Part shown: in pieces, positions 8,951 to 17,861 of the stretch
Position numbering within the stretch: position 1 is the first letter of the stretch
Layout: every line of letters starts with the position of its first letter
Origin: an uncultured bacterium
GTDB lineage: Bacteria > Desulfobacterota > GWC2-55-46
Assembly: GCA_905339405.1 (NCBI GenBank)
Contig: CAJPGC010000002.1
Span: forward strand, 1 to 60,173
DNA length: 60,173 bases
Reading direction: 5' to 3'
The notes under the pieces: generated by a model
Seen by the model: the letters and a program-made list of their open reading frames with translations, nothing else
Told to the model about the DNA's origin: nothing
The model's database searches: none
Made by a program: the position numbers and the translations under genes

Positions 8951-10657
8951 TCACAATATCCTCGCAAGGTATTCATCCGCCTCCTTGAGACCGAGGCTCG
9001 AAGCCTTCTTCAGGTTTGAGGAGGCCAGGTCGAGCGCGCCGGTCTCCGCGTATGCTATACCAAGGTACATATAGGCGTGCGCGTTTTCCGGTTCACGGCT
9101 GACAGAAGCCTTGAAGTCTTCAAGCGCCAGGCCAGGCCTGCCAATCGACAGATACGAGATGCCGCGGTTGATGTACACGTTTACAAGTTCAGGCTTCAGC
9201 TTCTGCACAACGTTATAATCTTTTAGCGCATCCTCATAGTTTTGTCTCTTCTGGTTCATTAAGCCGCGGTTATAAAGAGCGTCGCTGTAAAAGGGGTCAA
9301 GGCGCACCGCGGTGTTGAAATCAGCGATGGCGCTTTCCATGTCATTCACCCGTTCAAACGCGTTCCCCCTGTGATTATAGCCCTGCGGGTCTTCCGGATA
9401 CAGGCCTATCTGGTGGTTCCAGAGCGCGAATGAATCCCTCCAGACCCTTTCCTGCCTGACGGTATTCGCGGTCAATAGAACAAATATCACGGCGAGGAAG
9501 GCCAGGATAACATTCCTCCGCGAGCTGAACCTTTCGAAAACCATGCCCGCGCCTATGCCAGCCAGCAAAAAAGGGCCGATGCTCGGAATATAGGTGTATC
9601 TGTCGGCTATAAAGTGCGCGCCAACCTTTATAAAACCAATCACAGGCAGGAGAGTTATTATGAAGTAAGCCCAGACAGCAAGGTAAACCGGGTTCTTTTT
9701 CGCCTTGAGTGCCGAGTACGCTGTCACAAGGATGATAAGCGCCAGCGAGATGAAAAAAGCCGGGCCAAAAACCTCCTCTGCCTTAGGCAGCGGGTAGATG
9801 ACAGCCAGGTCGGCCGGCCACAGCATCTTCTGGATATACGCGGCAATTCCCTGTGCCGCTATACCAACCCGAGACATAAAAGGGACCGCTTCATCCCCGG
9901 CTATTGCGCCGCCTTTGCCCTGTGCCCACATCGTAAGCACGCCTGAGATGGCGCTGATAGCAAGGAAGGGGACCTTTTCAATGAGCGGCTTTCCATAACC
10001 CGCCGCGAACCTTCTGAGAGGATAAAAATCGATGAGGAGCAATATGAAAGGCGTTGTGACCGCCATGGGCTTGCTCAGGATGGATAACGTAAACAGAAGA
10101 AGCGCCGAGAGGTATTTAAGGGCCTTTTTTGAATCAGACCGCGCGAACTCCAGATACACAACGAGGCTGAGCAAAAAAAATAAGCCGCTCAAAACGTCCT
10201 TCCTCTCGGATATCCAGGCGACCGATTCAACGTGAAGCGGATGAAGACCGAAGAGGAGCGCGGCTGTCAGCGCGCCGACCATGCGGCCGCCGGTCACTGA
10301 ACGGTCTTTGGGAAAAGCTGCCCGGAAGAGTCGGATGCAAAGGAGAAAAACGAGCGCGGTATTAATAGAATGGAGTATTATGTTCGTGAGGTGGTGCCCG
10401 GCGGGGCTTAAACCCCAGAACGCGTAATCAAGCGCGTGCGAGACCATTGTCAGCGGGTGCCAGTTGGCGACCATCGCCTCGGTAAAAGCGGCTTTTAAAA
10501 AATGAAGGTCAAGGGAGCGTATCGCGCTGTTCTCGAATACATACAGCTGGTCGTCCCAATTGACGAAAGCCCCTTTGAGCGAAGGCAGATAAACCAAAAA
10601 AACAAATACCGCCGAAAGAAAGAGCGCGGCTGTGGCGTATCTTTTCGAATCTTCCAT
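8951..10657 (-). CDS. TMTC-like membrane glycosyltransferase with C-terminal TPRs, copy 3
   Basis: 568 residues. The N-terminal helix is followed by FVNWDDQLYVFENSAI (acidic pair in the first loop) and NWHPLTMVSHALDY. The HPLHVESVAWISERKDVL signature appears near residue 140. Around ten membrane segments end near residue 400. Three TPRs follow, the clearest being AIADFNTAVRLDPFYSDALY and ALKDYNVVQKLKPELVNVY, which are standard consensus. It is most similar to the copy at 37103-38770, with near-identical motifs. It lies 171 bases upstream of copy 2 on the same strand. The start at 10657 fits the helix start; the region upstream to 10898 has no gene. Confidence 0.75.
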   Translation of the reverse strand: MEDSKRYATAALFLSAVFVFLVYLPSLKGAFVNWDDQLYVFENSAIRSLDLHFLKAAFTEAMVANWHPLTMVSHALDYAFWGLSPAGHHLTNIILHSINTALVFLLCIRLFRAAFPKDRSVTGGRMVGALTAALLFGLHPLHVESVAWISERKDVLSGLFFLLSLVVYLEFARSDSKKALKYLSALLLFTLSILSKPMAVTTPFILLLIDFYPLRRFAAGYGKPLIEKVPFLAISAISGVLTMWAQGKGGAIAGDEAVPFMSRVGIAAQGIAAYIQKMLWPADLAVIYPLPKAEEVFGPAFFISLALIILVTAYSALKAKKNPVYLAVWAYFIITLLPVIGFIKVGAHFIADRYTYIPSIGPFLLAGIGAGMVFERFSSRRNVILAFLAVIFVLLTANTVRQERVWRDSFALWNHQIGLYPEDPQGYNHRGNAFERVNDMESAIADFNTAVRLDPFYSDALYNRGLMNQKRQNYEDALKDYNVVQKLKPELVNVYINRGISYLSIGRPGLALEDFKASVSREPENAHAYMYLGIAYAETGALDLASSNLKKASSLGLKEADEYLARIL

Positions 10658-10897
10658 TGCGTGCCTTCAAAAAAAAACAGAATCACATAAAAAAACCGAG
10701 TAGATTGCCAGAAAAGCTTTTAGTCCCGGGCGTGAACTTTCTTGATTTTTTCATGCTACTATTTTCAAATATCTACTTCAAGCCAAAACAATGGCAACGC
10801 CATAAACCATCGCACTACTTTCCTTGAAGAAAAATAAGCAGATACACGCAAGAGTTTTAGAGCGGAAAAAACTGAAGGAAACAATTTTACATGGGAA

Positions 10898-10944
10898 TTT
10901 GGTGGCGGTGGGTGGAGTCGAACCACCGACGCGGGGCTTATGAG
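10898..10944 (-). repeat. 3' half of a tRNA-Met(CAT): candidate attachment-site repeat
   Basis: These 47 bases match 23650-23696 at 45 of 47 positions. They contain the anticodon loop CTCATAA, the 3' side of the anticodon stem, the T arm and the acceptor 3' strand with ACCA, but the 5' half of the tRNA is absent; similarity stops exactly at the anticodon loop. The two differences (10911 and 10927) form a base pair in the T stem, so pairing is kept. The orientation equals that of the intact tRNA, as expected for the distal junction left when an element integrates in a tRNA 3' end. The surrounding interval 10658-11157 holds no gene. Confidence 0.8.
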
Positions 10945-11074
10945 CGCTAACCAATAGAAAATGAAAAGCCCTTGGATTGCCTGGTTTTCCCCTTAATGCA
11001 TTGATTTAGTTATCCTTTTTGACATTCCAAATTTTCGCTCTCGGCAAGTACTTTGTGCCATTTCAGGTATTTTT

Positions 11075-11090
11075 TGGCACAATTTTGTCA
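11075..11090. repeat. Short repeat TGGCACAATTTTGTCA near the left end of the putative island
   Basis: TGGCACAATTTTGTCA here is nearly the same as TGGCACAATTTCGTGA at 23575-23590, close to the other end of the tRNA-bounded segment. It also forms an inverted pair with GTGCCA at 11055-11060. Recombinase arm-site repeats are often arranged this way, but two imperfect copies alone are weak evidence. Confidence 0.35.
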
Positions 11091-11157
11091 CAGTTTTAGT
11101 CATCGCAAAATCCACGCATATCTACCCCGCCTGTGATCACAGATTGCATAAACCATG

Positions 11158-12204
11158 TTAAACAGTTTTAGCCTTTTCAAATTTTTCTTGGAACCTCAGG
11201 GCGACATTTACGAGGCTTATGAGCACCGGTACCTCAACCAAGGGGCCTATGACAGCGGCGAACGCTGCCCCGGAGTTTATTCCGAAAACGGCTATGGCCA
11301 CCGCTATCGCGAGTTCGAAATTATTGCTGGCGGCAGTGAACGCAAGGGTCGTTGTCTTGGGGTAGTCAGCGCCTATCCTGTGGCCCATCCAGAAACTGAC
11401 AAAGAACATCGTAACGAAGTACAGGAGGAGCGGCACCGCTATTTTTATGACATCGAAGGGTATCGTCACTATCATCCCGCCCTTGAGGCTGAACATGACC
11501 ACGATCGTAAAGAGCAGGGCGCCTAGCGTAATGGGGCTTATTCTCGGGATAAAGGTCTTCTCATACCATTCGCCCCCCTTCCTGCCTATAAGCAGATATC
11601 TCGTCATGAACCCGGCGATAAAGGGTATGCCGAGGTAGATGAACACGCTCTGCGCGACATGCCCGATGTGTATGCCAATGGCTTTCCCTTCAATTCCAAA
11701 AAGTGTTGGGAGATAGGCGATAAAGAACCAGGCATATACGCTATAAAACAGAACCTGGAATATACTGTTAAACGCGACGAGGCCAGCGGCATACTGGGTG
11801 TCGCCTTTCGCGAGCTCGTTCCACACTATGACCATCGCGATGCAGCGGGCCAGCCCGACGAGTATAAGCCCGGTCATGTACTCCGGCGTATCATGCAGGA
11901 ATATCATCGCGAGCGCAAACATCAGTATCGGGCCAACCAGCCAGTTCTGAACCAGTGACAGCCCCAATATTTTCGTGTTCCTGAACACGCCCCCAAGTTC
12001 TTCGTATTTCACCTTCGCGAGCGGCGGATACATCATCAAAATGAGACCTACAGCAATGAGTATATTAGTCGTGCCAACCTGCAGGGAATCTATCGCCACC
12101 ACCACGACGGGAAAAGCGTAGCCAAGAAGGACCCCGGCGCCCATGGCGAGGAATATCCACAGGGTCAGGTACCTGTCAAGGAATGAAAGCTTTTTCTCAG
12201 ACAT
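11158..12204 (-). CDS. acr3: Arsenite efflux transporter Acr3
   Basis: 348 residues with ten hydrophobic segments, the normal size and topology for Acr3 in the BART superfamily. It exports As(III) across the cytoplasmic membrane using the proton gradient. Recognisable conserved segments include [18 protein letters not shown], which holds the cysteine required for arsenite transport in characterised Acr3 proteins, and [20 protein letters not shown] in the C-terminal half. It is the last gene of the minus-strand arsR-arsC-acr3 operon, 11 bases after arsC. Expression should follow the ArsR-controlled promoter near 13009-13038. The assignment is firm. Confidence 0.95.
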   Translation of the reverse strand: MSEKKLSFLDRYLTLWIFLAMGAGVLLGYAFPVVVVAIDSLQVGTTNILIAVGLILMMYPPLAKVKYEELGGVFRNTKILGLSLVQNWLVGPILMFALAMIFLHDTPEYMTGLILVGLARCIAMVIVWNELAKGDTQYAAGLVAFNSIFQVLFYSVYAWFFIAYLPTLFGIEGKAIGIHIGHVAQSVFIYLGIPFIAGFMTRYLLIGRKGGEWYEKTFIPRISPITLGALLFTIVVMFSLKGGMIVTIPFDVIKIAVPLLLYFVTMFFVSFWMGHRIGADYPKTTTLAFTAASNNFELAIAVAIAVFGINSGAAFAAVIGPLVEVPVLISLVNVALRFQEKFEKAKTV

Positions 12205-12215
12205 TGTGTTTCCTT

Positions 12216-12659
12216 CTATATGTTCTTGAGTATTTCAGGGAGTCTTGTCACGAACTCCCGTATCTCGTCACGGACACGCCGATAATATCCAAGGGCGTCT
12301 TCTTCACTAGAGGCGCCCTTGGCCAGCCTTGGAGGGTCTTCGAAACCGAAATGCATCACCTTGGCCTTGCCGGGGAATATGGGGCAGTTGTCGTTCGCGT
12401 CTCCACAAAGTGTGAGGACAAGGTCAAATTCGATCTTACCCAGTTCATCTATGTGCTTTGAATGCTGCCCGGCGATATCGACGCCAGCTTCAAGCATCAC
12501 CTTGATTGCCCTCGGGTCCATTCCCTTGGGGTTTGTCCCGGCGGAGTATGCCTCTACAGAATCGAAAAGTAAGTTCTTGGCCCAGCCCTCGGCCATCTGG
12601 CTGCGGCATGAATTCCCGGTACACAGGAACAGAAGCTTCTTTTTGTTTAATCCTTGCAC
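12216..12659 (-). CDS. arsC: Arsenate reductase, thioredoxin-coupled (low-molecular-weight phosphatase fold)
   Basis: 147 residues from a GTG at 12659. A longer in-frame reading starts at 12749 but overlaps arsR by about 100 bases and adds no family sequence. Residues 13-19 are CTGNSCR, the CX5R phosphate-binding loop with the nucleophilic cysteine. Two more cysteines at about 85 and 92 ([10 protein letters not shown]) are spaced as in the S. aureus pI258-type enzyme, where they relay the disulfide for reduction by thioredoxin. It reduces As(V) to As(III) for export by the downstream Acr3. The GTG start lies inside the 3' end of arsR (13-base overlap), which suggests translational coupling. 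Confidence 0.92.
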   Translation of the reverse strand: MQGLNKKKLLFLCTGNSCRSQMAEGWAKNLLFDSVEAYSAGTNPKGMDPRAIKVMLEAGVDIAGQHSKHIDELGKIEFDLVLTLCGDANDNCPIFPGKAKVMHFGFEDPPRLAKGASSEEDALGYYRRVRDEIREFVTRLPEILKNI

Positions 12660-13000
12660 AAATCCTCCGGTGGGACGGAAGTTACTTTCCTGAGCTTCTT
12701 CAGGTCGCGGCGCGCTTCTTCGGTGTCTATCGAGGACGCGATGACCCACTTGAGCAGCTCGCGGGCGCTTTTCGGGGCATCATTACCGGCAAGGCTATAG
12801 TAGACCCACTTGCCACACTTTCTCATATTCACCAGCTCCGCCCCGTACAGGATCGAGAGGTGCTTGGAGACGGTCGAAGGAGCCAGATCGAGAACTGCCG
12901 TGATCTGGCAGACACAAAGCTCTTTAAGTGAAAGAGCCAGCAGGATGCGGGCTCTCGTCTCATCGGCGGCGGCCTTTAAAATGGCGATAGTTGTCCTCAT
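12647..13000 (-). CDS. arsR: ArsR-family arsenite-responsive repressor
   Basis: 117 residues, a winged-helix repressor. The helix-turn-helix runs through LDLAPSTVSKHLSIL. The metal site ELCVCQ (Cys29, Cys31) is the canonical As(III)/Sb(III)-binding ELCVC box in the DNA-recognition region. It releases DNA when arsenite binds, relieving repression of its own operon. The -10 element ends nine bases before the ATG, so the transcript would be nearly leaderless. It heads the arsR-arsC-acr3 unit and faces a divergent truncated permease whose promoter holds a similar operator. Confidence 0.93.
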   Translation of the reverse strand: MRTTIAILKAAADETRARILLALSLKELCVCQITAVLDLAPSTVSKHLSILYGAELVNMRKCGKWVYYSLAGNDAPKSARELLKWVIASSIDTEEARRDLKKLRKVTSVPPEDLCKD

Positions 13001-13008
13001 ATTTCATT

Positions 13009-13038
13009 ATTATACTTCGTCATCTGACGAATTGTCAA
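13009..13038 (-). promoter_or_regulatory. arsR promoter with embedded ArsR operator
   Basis: Read on the minus strand: -35 TTGACA (13033-13038), an 18-base spacer and -10 TATAAT (13009-13014), both perfect sigma-70-type hexamers. The spacer contains the palindrome TTCGTCATCTGACGAA (13016-13031; arms TTCGTCA and TGACGAA, two-base centre), well placed for a repressor to exclude RNA polymerase. Transcription would start around 13002, next to the ATG at 13000. Confidence 0.8.
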
Positions 13039-13082
13039 TGTCAAACATTTCTATAATTTCTGCAAAGTTCAGGGATGAGCGG

Positions 13083-13112
13083 TTGACATTCCGTTATCCA
13101 ACGAATTATAAA
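13083..13112 (+). promoter_or_regulatory. Divergent promoter with second ArsR-like operator
   Basis: TTGACA (13083-13088), an 18-base spacer and TATAAA (13107-13112) drive the + strand toward the truncated permease. The spacer carries the imperfect palindrome TTCCGTTATCCAACGAA, which shares the ACGAA half-site with the arsR operator. The same spacing logic in both directions suggests one repressor controls both units. Confidence 0.7.
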
Positions 13113-13154
13113 ATATTCATCTCCAAGCATAGGTTTTTTTAAAACAAGGAATTA

Positions 13155-13361
13155 TTGGACTGGAAAAACGAATGGAAGTACCTGGCCGTGATAATCGCTG
13201 TATTCGCTGCGTTCTACTACCTGCCGGTAGGGTCCTCAAGGTTTGATAACTCTGTTCTTGAGGCTTTTCACCTTGCAAAGTGGTACGCTCAGGAGCATGC
13301 CTTGCTCTGCCTTGTGCCGGCCTTTTTCATAGCCGGGGCCGCAAAGAACAAAAGAAAGTGA
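13155..13361 (+). pseudogene. Truncated permease (ArsP/SO_0444 family), N-terminal fragment only
   Basis: A TTG start at 13155 with AAGGA four bases before opens a 68-codon frame. Its sequence (YYLPVGSSRFDN, LEAFHLAKWYAQEHALLCL, VPAFFIAGA) is the conserved N-terminus of a metal/metalloid permease family of about 350-400 residues. The family sequence stops after AGA and is replaced by AKNKRK and a stop, and no continuation is found in any frame before 14190. It has lost all but the first membrane segments. It sits head-to-head with arsR behind an ArsR-like operator, so the ancestor was probably an arsenic-induced exporter. A recently selected short protein is possible but less likely. Confidence 0.6.
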
Positions 13362-13641
13362 GCGAGGTGCTGTCTGCGGAAATCGTTCGGGAGCCGTCAG
13401 CAGATCGCTTTCAAGTGAACTACCGTTGGCTGACGCGCACGGCTTCTCTTACTTAAAGCAATTTGCTTCCGCTTCGCTCAAGGCGGCCAGAAAACCCTGG
13501 CATCAGCATTCATGAAGTCGCTTATCGTCAAAAAAGACCTTTGGTAATTTTTTTACGGTCGAAGTTGAACCAGGCGTTAAGAGGCAGATGCGCCTCAGGG
13601 CTGGTAATACTCTAATTTTTCTCTGGACACGCCACTTATTG

Positions 13642-13806
13642 TCATTTTGGCTCTTCAAAAAAGCCTTCTTCAGAAATCCATATATACAGCTCGATTGAGA
13701 GCGCCTCAAAGGAGGCCAAATCCCTATTTCTGTCCCCGGTTAATTCGACAGAAAACATTTTTTCAAGAGTCTTTTCAGTCTTCATTACTTGTATATCTAA
13801 TTTCAT
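13642..13806 (-). CDS. Small hypothetical protein
   Basis: 54 residues from an ATG at 13806, preceded by AGGGG seven bases upstream. The frame continues upstream to 13920 without a good start site. The protein is acidic with no membrane segment; segments are MKLDIQVMKTEKTLEKMF and ELYIWISEEGFFEEPK. I do not recognise a family. It lies in a loosely packed AT-richer part of the putative island and could be a non-gene frame. Confidence 0.3.
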   Translation of the reverse strand: MKLDIQVMKTEKTLEKMFSVELTGDRNRDLASFEALSIELYIWISEEGFFEEPK

Positions 13807-14193
13807 GATTTGACCCCTGCGGCTGGCGTTTTTTTGATTTTTTGTATGAAAAAACTGCCATACCGATGGCAGCTTTTTAATCTCAAGAGTCCCGAAGAAC
13901 CTCACAATTTCCGATGCCAATTATACGGGGCGACCTATTGACACATTTACATTATATCTCATTCCTCTGGTGTTCATTGTAAGGCAACCTGAGTCCCAGC
14001 CGCGGTTTTTGCCTTAAAAGGCAAAAACCCACTCAAGCGATAGACGTGGGAGGTTATGACTCTACCTGACATAATTATGCCTTGCCAAATCTATAACCGC
14101 CGTGAAATATGGATTATTTTAAAAGAGGGGGCTAAAGAAGGGAAAGGCTTTGGCAGCTGATTTTAAGGCTAACAACCCATTTAAAATGGTCTT
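13807..14193. other. Gene-free interval with hairpins inside the putative island
   Basis: No gene seen. It contains the strong hairpin GGTTTTTGCCTT / AAGGCAAAAACC at 14004-14029, followed by CCCAC..GTGGG arms (14028-14052). The second pair resembles the subterminal hairpins found at ends of IS200/IS605-type elements, but no transposase is present, so this is only suggestive. Confidence 0.4.
14004..14029. terminator. Hairpin, possible bidirectional terminator
   Basis: Perfect 12-base arms GGTTTTTGCCTT and AAGGCAAAAACC with a minimal loop. It lies 165 bases beyond the 3' end of the minus-strand AsmA gene (ending at 14194). There is no clear T run outside the stem, so termination is uncertain. 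Confidence 0.4.
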
Positions 14194-15627
14194 TTACTTC
14201 GGGTGCTTCACCGACCCTGTATAAAAAATTTCGCACTCTTCGCCTGTAAACAACTCACTTGCGTTATCGAACAGATTACGAACTGATTCCGCCATTGATC
14301 TCAGAATGCTTACCTTTTCTACGCGTGGGTGCCGGAAGCTGCCATGAATTTTCTGCCTGAACCACACGCATCCTTTTTCATCCAACACCGCCACAATTAC
14401 ATTGTCGAACCTCTCGTTGACAAAATCCAGCTTTCCCTTCATGGCGACCCTGTTCTGTTTTGTCGAAAAGGCAACGTCCTTAGCCTCTGCAACGCCGTTT
14501 TCCACCTTCCAGTCAGAAACGAGTTTTGGTATCGTGCTCTTTCCTCCCAAGGATGCCTCGTAGAGGCTCCCAAAGTCATAACCCTTTGTCAAAAGCGTGC
14601 CAAGAGGGCCTGCGATGAAAAATGCCCCCATATCTACCAGGCTTACGTGCTGCGTCTTTTCGTACATCTCTAACACGCGGTCGAGGTCAATGCTTTCATG
14701 AAGGAGGCCCTGCCCCCGGAGCGAGATCTCTCCCTGTGCCGACCTCTTCATCTCATTCGCGTTTTTACCTTTCATCTCGAGATGCGAATTCAGATTCAAT
14801 TCACCCCGTATGGATTTTTTCTGTTTAAACGCGCCAAGCACCTCTTCGAAACGGAATTTTGTAATTGCGAAATCCACCGTGTACTCGGGGCTTTCACCTG
14901 ACATCACACCCTTGACGCTCCCCTTGCCTTCTCCGCCAAAGATTTTCATCATGACGGGGTTTGCCTCAAAGCTTCCTTCGCGGGACTTCATGACAACCTG
15001 GACATCAGATATTTTCAATCCTCTCGCCTTCACCTCCCGGCATGACAAATTCCCATCGTAGGAACTGGCGAAAATAGATCTTCCTCCAAGCACAGCGAGA
15101 TTTTTGACCTCAAGGTCGCACCCATTCGCCTCGCTCTTTTCACCCGATTTTTCGTCTTGATAATGAACTTGCCCATTTTTGACGAAGATTTTTCCTATCT
15201 TAAAGGGTTCCGCAGGCAACTCTTTCTCAGCCGGTTTTCTCTCCGGTGTTTCGAAGTTGAAATGCCCTTTTCTGTCTTTGGTAATAAAGAACTTGGGGGT
15301 GATGACCCCTATTTCTTGGATGACTATTTTCCGTTTGACAAGAGGCAGCAGTTTTATTTCCACCTCCGTTTTTTCCGCAGAGGCGATGACAGCACCCTTG
15401 TTTTGTATCAGGATGTCTTCAAGCGATACCCCTGCGTTGGGAAAGAGAGCGAGCTTCAGTTTGCCGTTAATGCGGACCGTCAGCCCCGAAGCCTCGGAGG
15501 CGGCTGCCTCGATGCGGGGCTTGTAGCGGTTTATGTCGAAAGTGAGGACGAAGATAACGACCACGAGGACAATGGCTGCCGCTGCGCCGATGAGGATAAA
15601 AAGAGCTTTTTTCATCTTCGCGTTCAT
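14194..15627 (-). CDS. AsmA family protein
   Basis: 477 residues. A single N-terminal membrane anchor (ALFILIGAAAAIVLVVVIFVL) is followed by FDINRYKPRIEAAASEASG, the defining AsmA opening in which the chain enters the periplasm after DINxYKP. The rest is beta-rich repeat sequence (NGKLKLALFPNAGVSLEDI, GKIFVKNGQVHYQDEKSGE) typical of AsmA/TamB/bridge-like lipid transfer proteins. These influence outer-membrane lipid transport and assembly. The full-length family size varies, and no truncation is visible. The gene is isolated on its strand, flanked by gene-poor sequence on both sides, and lies within the tRNA-bounded segment. Confidence 0.85.
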   Translation of the reverse strand: MNAKMKKALFILIGAAAAIVLVVVIFVLTFDINRYKPRIEAAASEASGLTVRINGKLKLALFPNAGVSLEDILIQNKGAVIASAEKTEVEIKLLPLVKRKIVIQEIGVITPKFFITKDRKGHFNFETPERKPAEKELPAEPFKIGKIFVKNGQVHYQDEKSGEKSEANGCDLEVKNLAVLGGRSIFASSYDGNLSCREVKARGLKISDVQVVMKSREGSFEANPVMMKIFGGEGKGSVKGVMSGESPEYTVDFAITKFRFEEVLGAFKQKKSIRGELNLNSHLEMKGKNANEMKRSAQGEISLRGQGLLHESIDLDRVLEMYEKTQHVSLVDMGAFFIAGPLGTLLTKGYDFGSLYEASLGGKSTIPKLVSDWKVENGVAEAKDVAFSTKQNRVAMKGKLDFVNERFDNVIVAVLDEKGCVWFRQKIHGSFRHPRVEKVSILRSMAESVRNLFDNASELFTGEECEIFYTGSVKHPK

Positions 15628-15907
15628 TCCTCAGCCACCCCCTAGGCGCAGAGAGCCTCGACTGCCGAAACGTTCGTAATAGAGGTCCACCCCTGCTTTA
15701 GATATTATTTTCCCACGGCCCATCTACTTCCATTCTGCCAGAAAAAAGTATTACGCGTTTGAGCTCCAGACCGTATATATTGCGAAACGCTGCCATGAGA
15801 TTATAATTAATGTATGAGGTACTTGGGCAGACGAAATACACCGGCAGCTTCATCCAATGACTTGAAAAATTTAAAGACAGATATTCTGTCGGATTGCGAG
15901 GGAGCAG

Positions 15908-16105
15908 GTGGGTGCAAAAGTAATTTTGGCTGTCAGTGTCGCAGTAATAACGGCATTTATTATTCAAAATGCCGTTACGGTCACGGTTTCTTTTTTATTT
16001 TGGCAGTTCGATGCCTTGCTGTCGATAATTGTACTACTGTCCGCGCTTGCAGGAGCAGTTGCCTCTGCGAGTGTTGCGTTTTCCAGAAGTAGACGAAAAG
16101 CCTAA
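15908..16105 (+). CDS. LapA/DUF1049-type small membrane protein
   Basis: 65 residues from a GTG at 15908 with GGGAG nearby upstream. Two hydrophobic segments (VILAVSVAVITAFIIQNA and LSIIVLLSALAGAVASASVAF) are separated by VTVSFLFWQFDA, matching the LapA domain layout: helix, short strand with NxxxVxVxFxxW, helix, basic tail SRSRRKA. The family (lipopolysaccharide assembly protein A domain) has members near LPS and stress functions. It is an isolated gene between AsmA and a histidine kinase, each on the other strand. The function in this organism is unknown. Confidence 0.7.
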   Translation: MGAKVILAVSVAVITAFIIQNAVTVTVSFLFWQFDALLSIIVLLSALAGAVASASVAFSRSRRKA

Positions 16106-16171
16106 AAAGGGTGTGATGGCTCGCCCACTCTTTTAAACATGAACGCTGGATTCAACCCCCGATTGCGAAAA

Positions 16172-17824
16172 TCAAGCCTGATCCGAATTCAAGCAAACGC
16201 GAATCATCCTGAGTATTTCAGATATCTCGTAGGGCTTTTGCAGGAATTTAAAGCCCTTCTCCCGTATTACTGACCATTGAGATTCCACATCCATATATCC
16301 GCTTGTGAGCAGAACGCCCAACCCTGGTTTTTTTAACAACAGTTTCTGGACGAGTTCAACGCCATTCCTGTCCTGCAGAATTATGTCGCTGAATACCATT
16401 GCAAAGTTCCCATTTTCCATTTCAAAAATTTCAATCGCCTCCTGAGCGCTGCCTGCCGTGAAAACAGAGTAACCATTTATGGCAAGCACCATTTCCAGGC
16501 TTTTGCGAAGGTGTTTTTCGTCTTCTATCAATAAAATACGCTCTCCGTTGCCCATGGGCGCTTCCGATAAAACCTCAGGCAGCGCCGTTTTCAAGGCCTC
16601 TGTTGAGACCGGCAAATAGACCTTGAATATTGACCCGTGTCCGGGCTCGCTTGCAATGTCGAGCCACCCTTTGTGCTGTTTAATTATGCTGTCTACAACA
16701 GCCAGTCCGAGCCCTATGCCCTCACCGATTCTCTTGGTAGTGAAGAAAGGCTCGAAAATGCGTTCCAGCACCTCTTTTGTCATGCCGGCCCCGGCATCCT
16801 CGATAGTAAGACAGACGAATTTGCCAGCATCACGACCTCGGGTGCCGCCGGGTTGCCCTGGCGCCGTGGCCGCGTTTTCCGTCCTTATGAGTATGTTGCC
16901 GCCATCGGGCATCGCATCCCTTGCGTTGATGACTATGTTCATTACAAGCTGCTCAATGCTTCCCCTGTCTGCGTAGACCGGAGAAAGGTCAGCGGCAAGT
17001 TCTGTCTTGAGCTCGATGTTTTCGTTGATAAACCGGCTCAGCATGTTAAGCATGCCGGTGATCGCGCCATTGAGGTCAAGAGAGCTCATATCTATCGGCT
17101 GATTGGAGCTGAAGATCAACAATTGCCTTGTCAGGTTCCTGGCCCGATCAGCCGAAGCGCGGACCTGGTCGAAATAGCCGTGAATGGTCTCTAATCTGTC
17201 CGACATCATGGCGAGCCCGCAGTAAGACGAGATAACGGTAAGAAGGTTGTTGAAATCGTGTGCTATTCCGCTCGCCAGCTTGCCGATGGCCTCCATTTTC
17301 TGCGATTGCTGAAGCTGCGCCTGTATTTTTGTCTTTTCCTCCTCAGCGGCCTTTAACCTGGAAATATCCGTTATCGTCGTTTTAAATACGGGCTGGTTGG
17401 CATTTGAGCCAGCTCCATGCGCGATCAACATCTGCGCATGCACCGGGGCGCCAGAGCCTGTCATGAAGTTGACTTCAAAAATCGCGCTATGGTGATTTTT
17501 TATGCACTGACTCATATTTCTAAAAAACAAGACGGCGCCTGCCTTATCCATGTACCTGGCCAGAGGCATACCTGAAAGCTTGGAACGCTCGATGCCGATC
17601 ATCGAGGCACCGGTGAGGTTCATGTCCAGTATGCAGCCTTTCGCGTCAAGGGAGGCATATCCTACAGGAGCGAAGTCATAGAGCTCGGCGTAACGGTCGC
17701 GCGATTCCTCAAGCTCGCGTTGAGCCATCGTGAGCTCAAGGTTCTGCATTTCAAGCTCAATCTCATGGATCCGGAGGTCTTCGAGAAGTATTTCGACGTC
17801 TGTTGCGATAACGATCCTCCGCAA
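16172..17824 (-). CDS. Hybrid sensor histidine kinase: PAS, HisKA, HATPase, receiver
   Basis: About 550 residues, cytosolic. Order: N-terminal coiled segment HEIELEMQNLEL; PAS domain (YDFAPVGYASLDAKG, residues ~45-160); HisKA with the phospho-accepting histidine in ASGIAHDFNNLL (~residue 190); HATPase with NIVINARDAM, DAGAGMTKE and GIGLGLAVV; and a C-terminal receiver (~430-550) with ILLIEDEKHLR, phosphorylatable Asp in FSDIILQDRNG, and Lys in LQKPY. The start is uncertain: the frame opens with TTG at 17824 without a ribosome site, while a GGAGG lies a few codons inside. It follows the CheB-CheR gene by 37 bases and is likely co-expressed with it. No membrane segment, so it probably senses a cytosolic signal. 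Confidence 0.88.
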   Translation of the reverse strand: MRRIVIATDVEILLEDLRIHEIELEMQNLELTMAQRELEESRDRYAELYDFAPVGYASLDAKGCILDMNLTGASMIGIERSKLSGMPLARYMDKAGAVLFFRNMSQCIKNHHSAIFEVNFMTGSGAPVHAQMLIAHGAGSNANQPVFKTTITDISRLKAAEEEKTKIQAQLQQSQKMEAIGKLASGIAHDFNNLLTVISSYCGLAMMSDRLETIHGYFDQVRASADRARNLTRQLLIFSSNQPIDMSSLDLNGAITGMLNMLSRFINENIELKTELAADLSPVYADRGSIEQLVMNIVINARDAMPDGGNILIRTENAATAPGQPGGTRGRDAGKFVCLTIEDAGAGMTKEVLERIFEPFFTTKRIGEGIGLGLAVVDSIIKQHKGWLDIASEPGHGSIFKVYLPVSTEALKTALPEVLSEAPMGNGERILLIEDEKHLRKSLEMVLAINGYSVFTAGSAQEAIEIFEMENGNFAMVFSDIILQDRNGVELVQKLLLKKPGLGVLLTSGYMDVESQWSVIREKGFKFLQKPYEISEILRMIRVCLNSDQA

Positions 17825-17861
17825 AATTTATGGTAAGTCTATCGGATTACCCGAGTTGTGT

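Noticed and set aside
11131-11142. CTGTGATCACAG palindrome, CRP-like
   Set aside because: It is downstream of acr3 rather than before a gene and is only 12 bases, so chance is likely.
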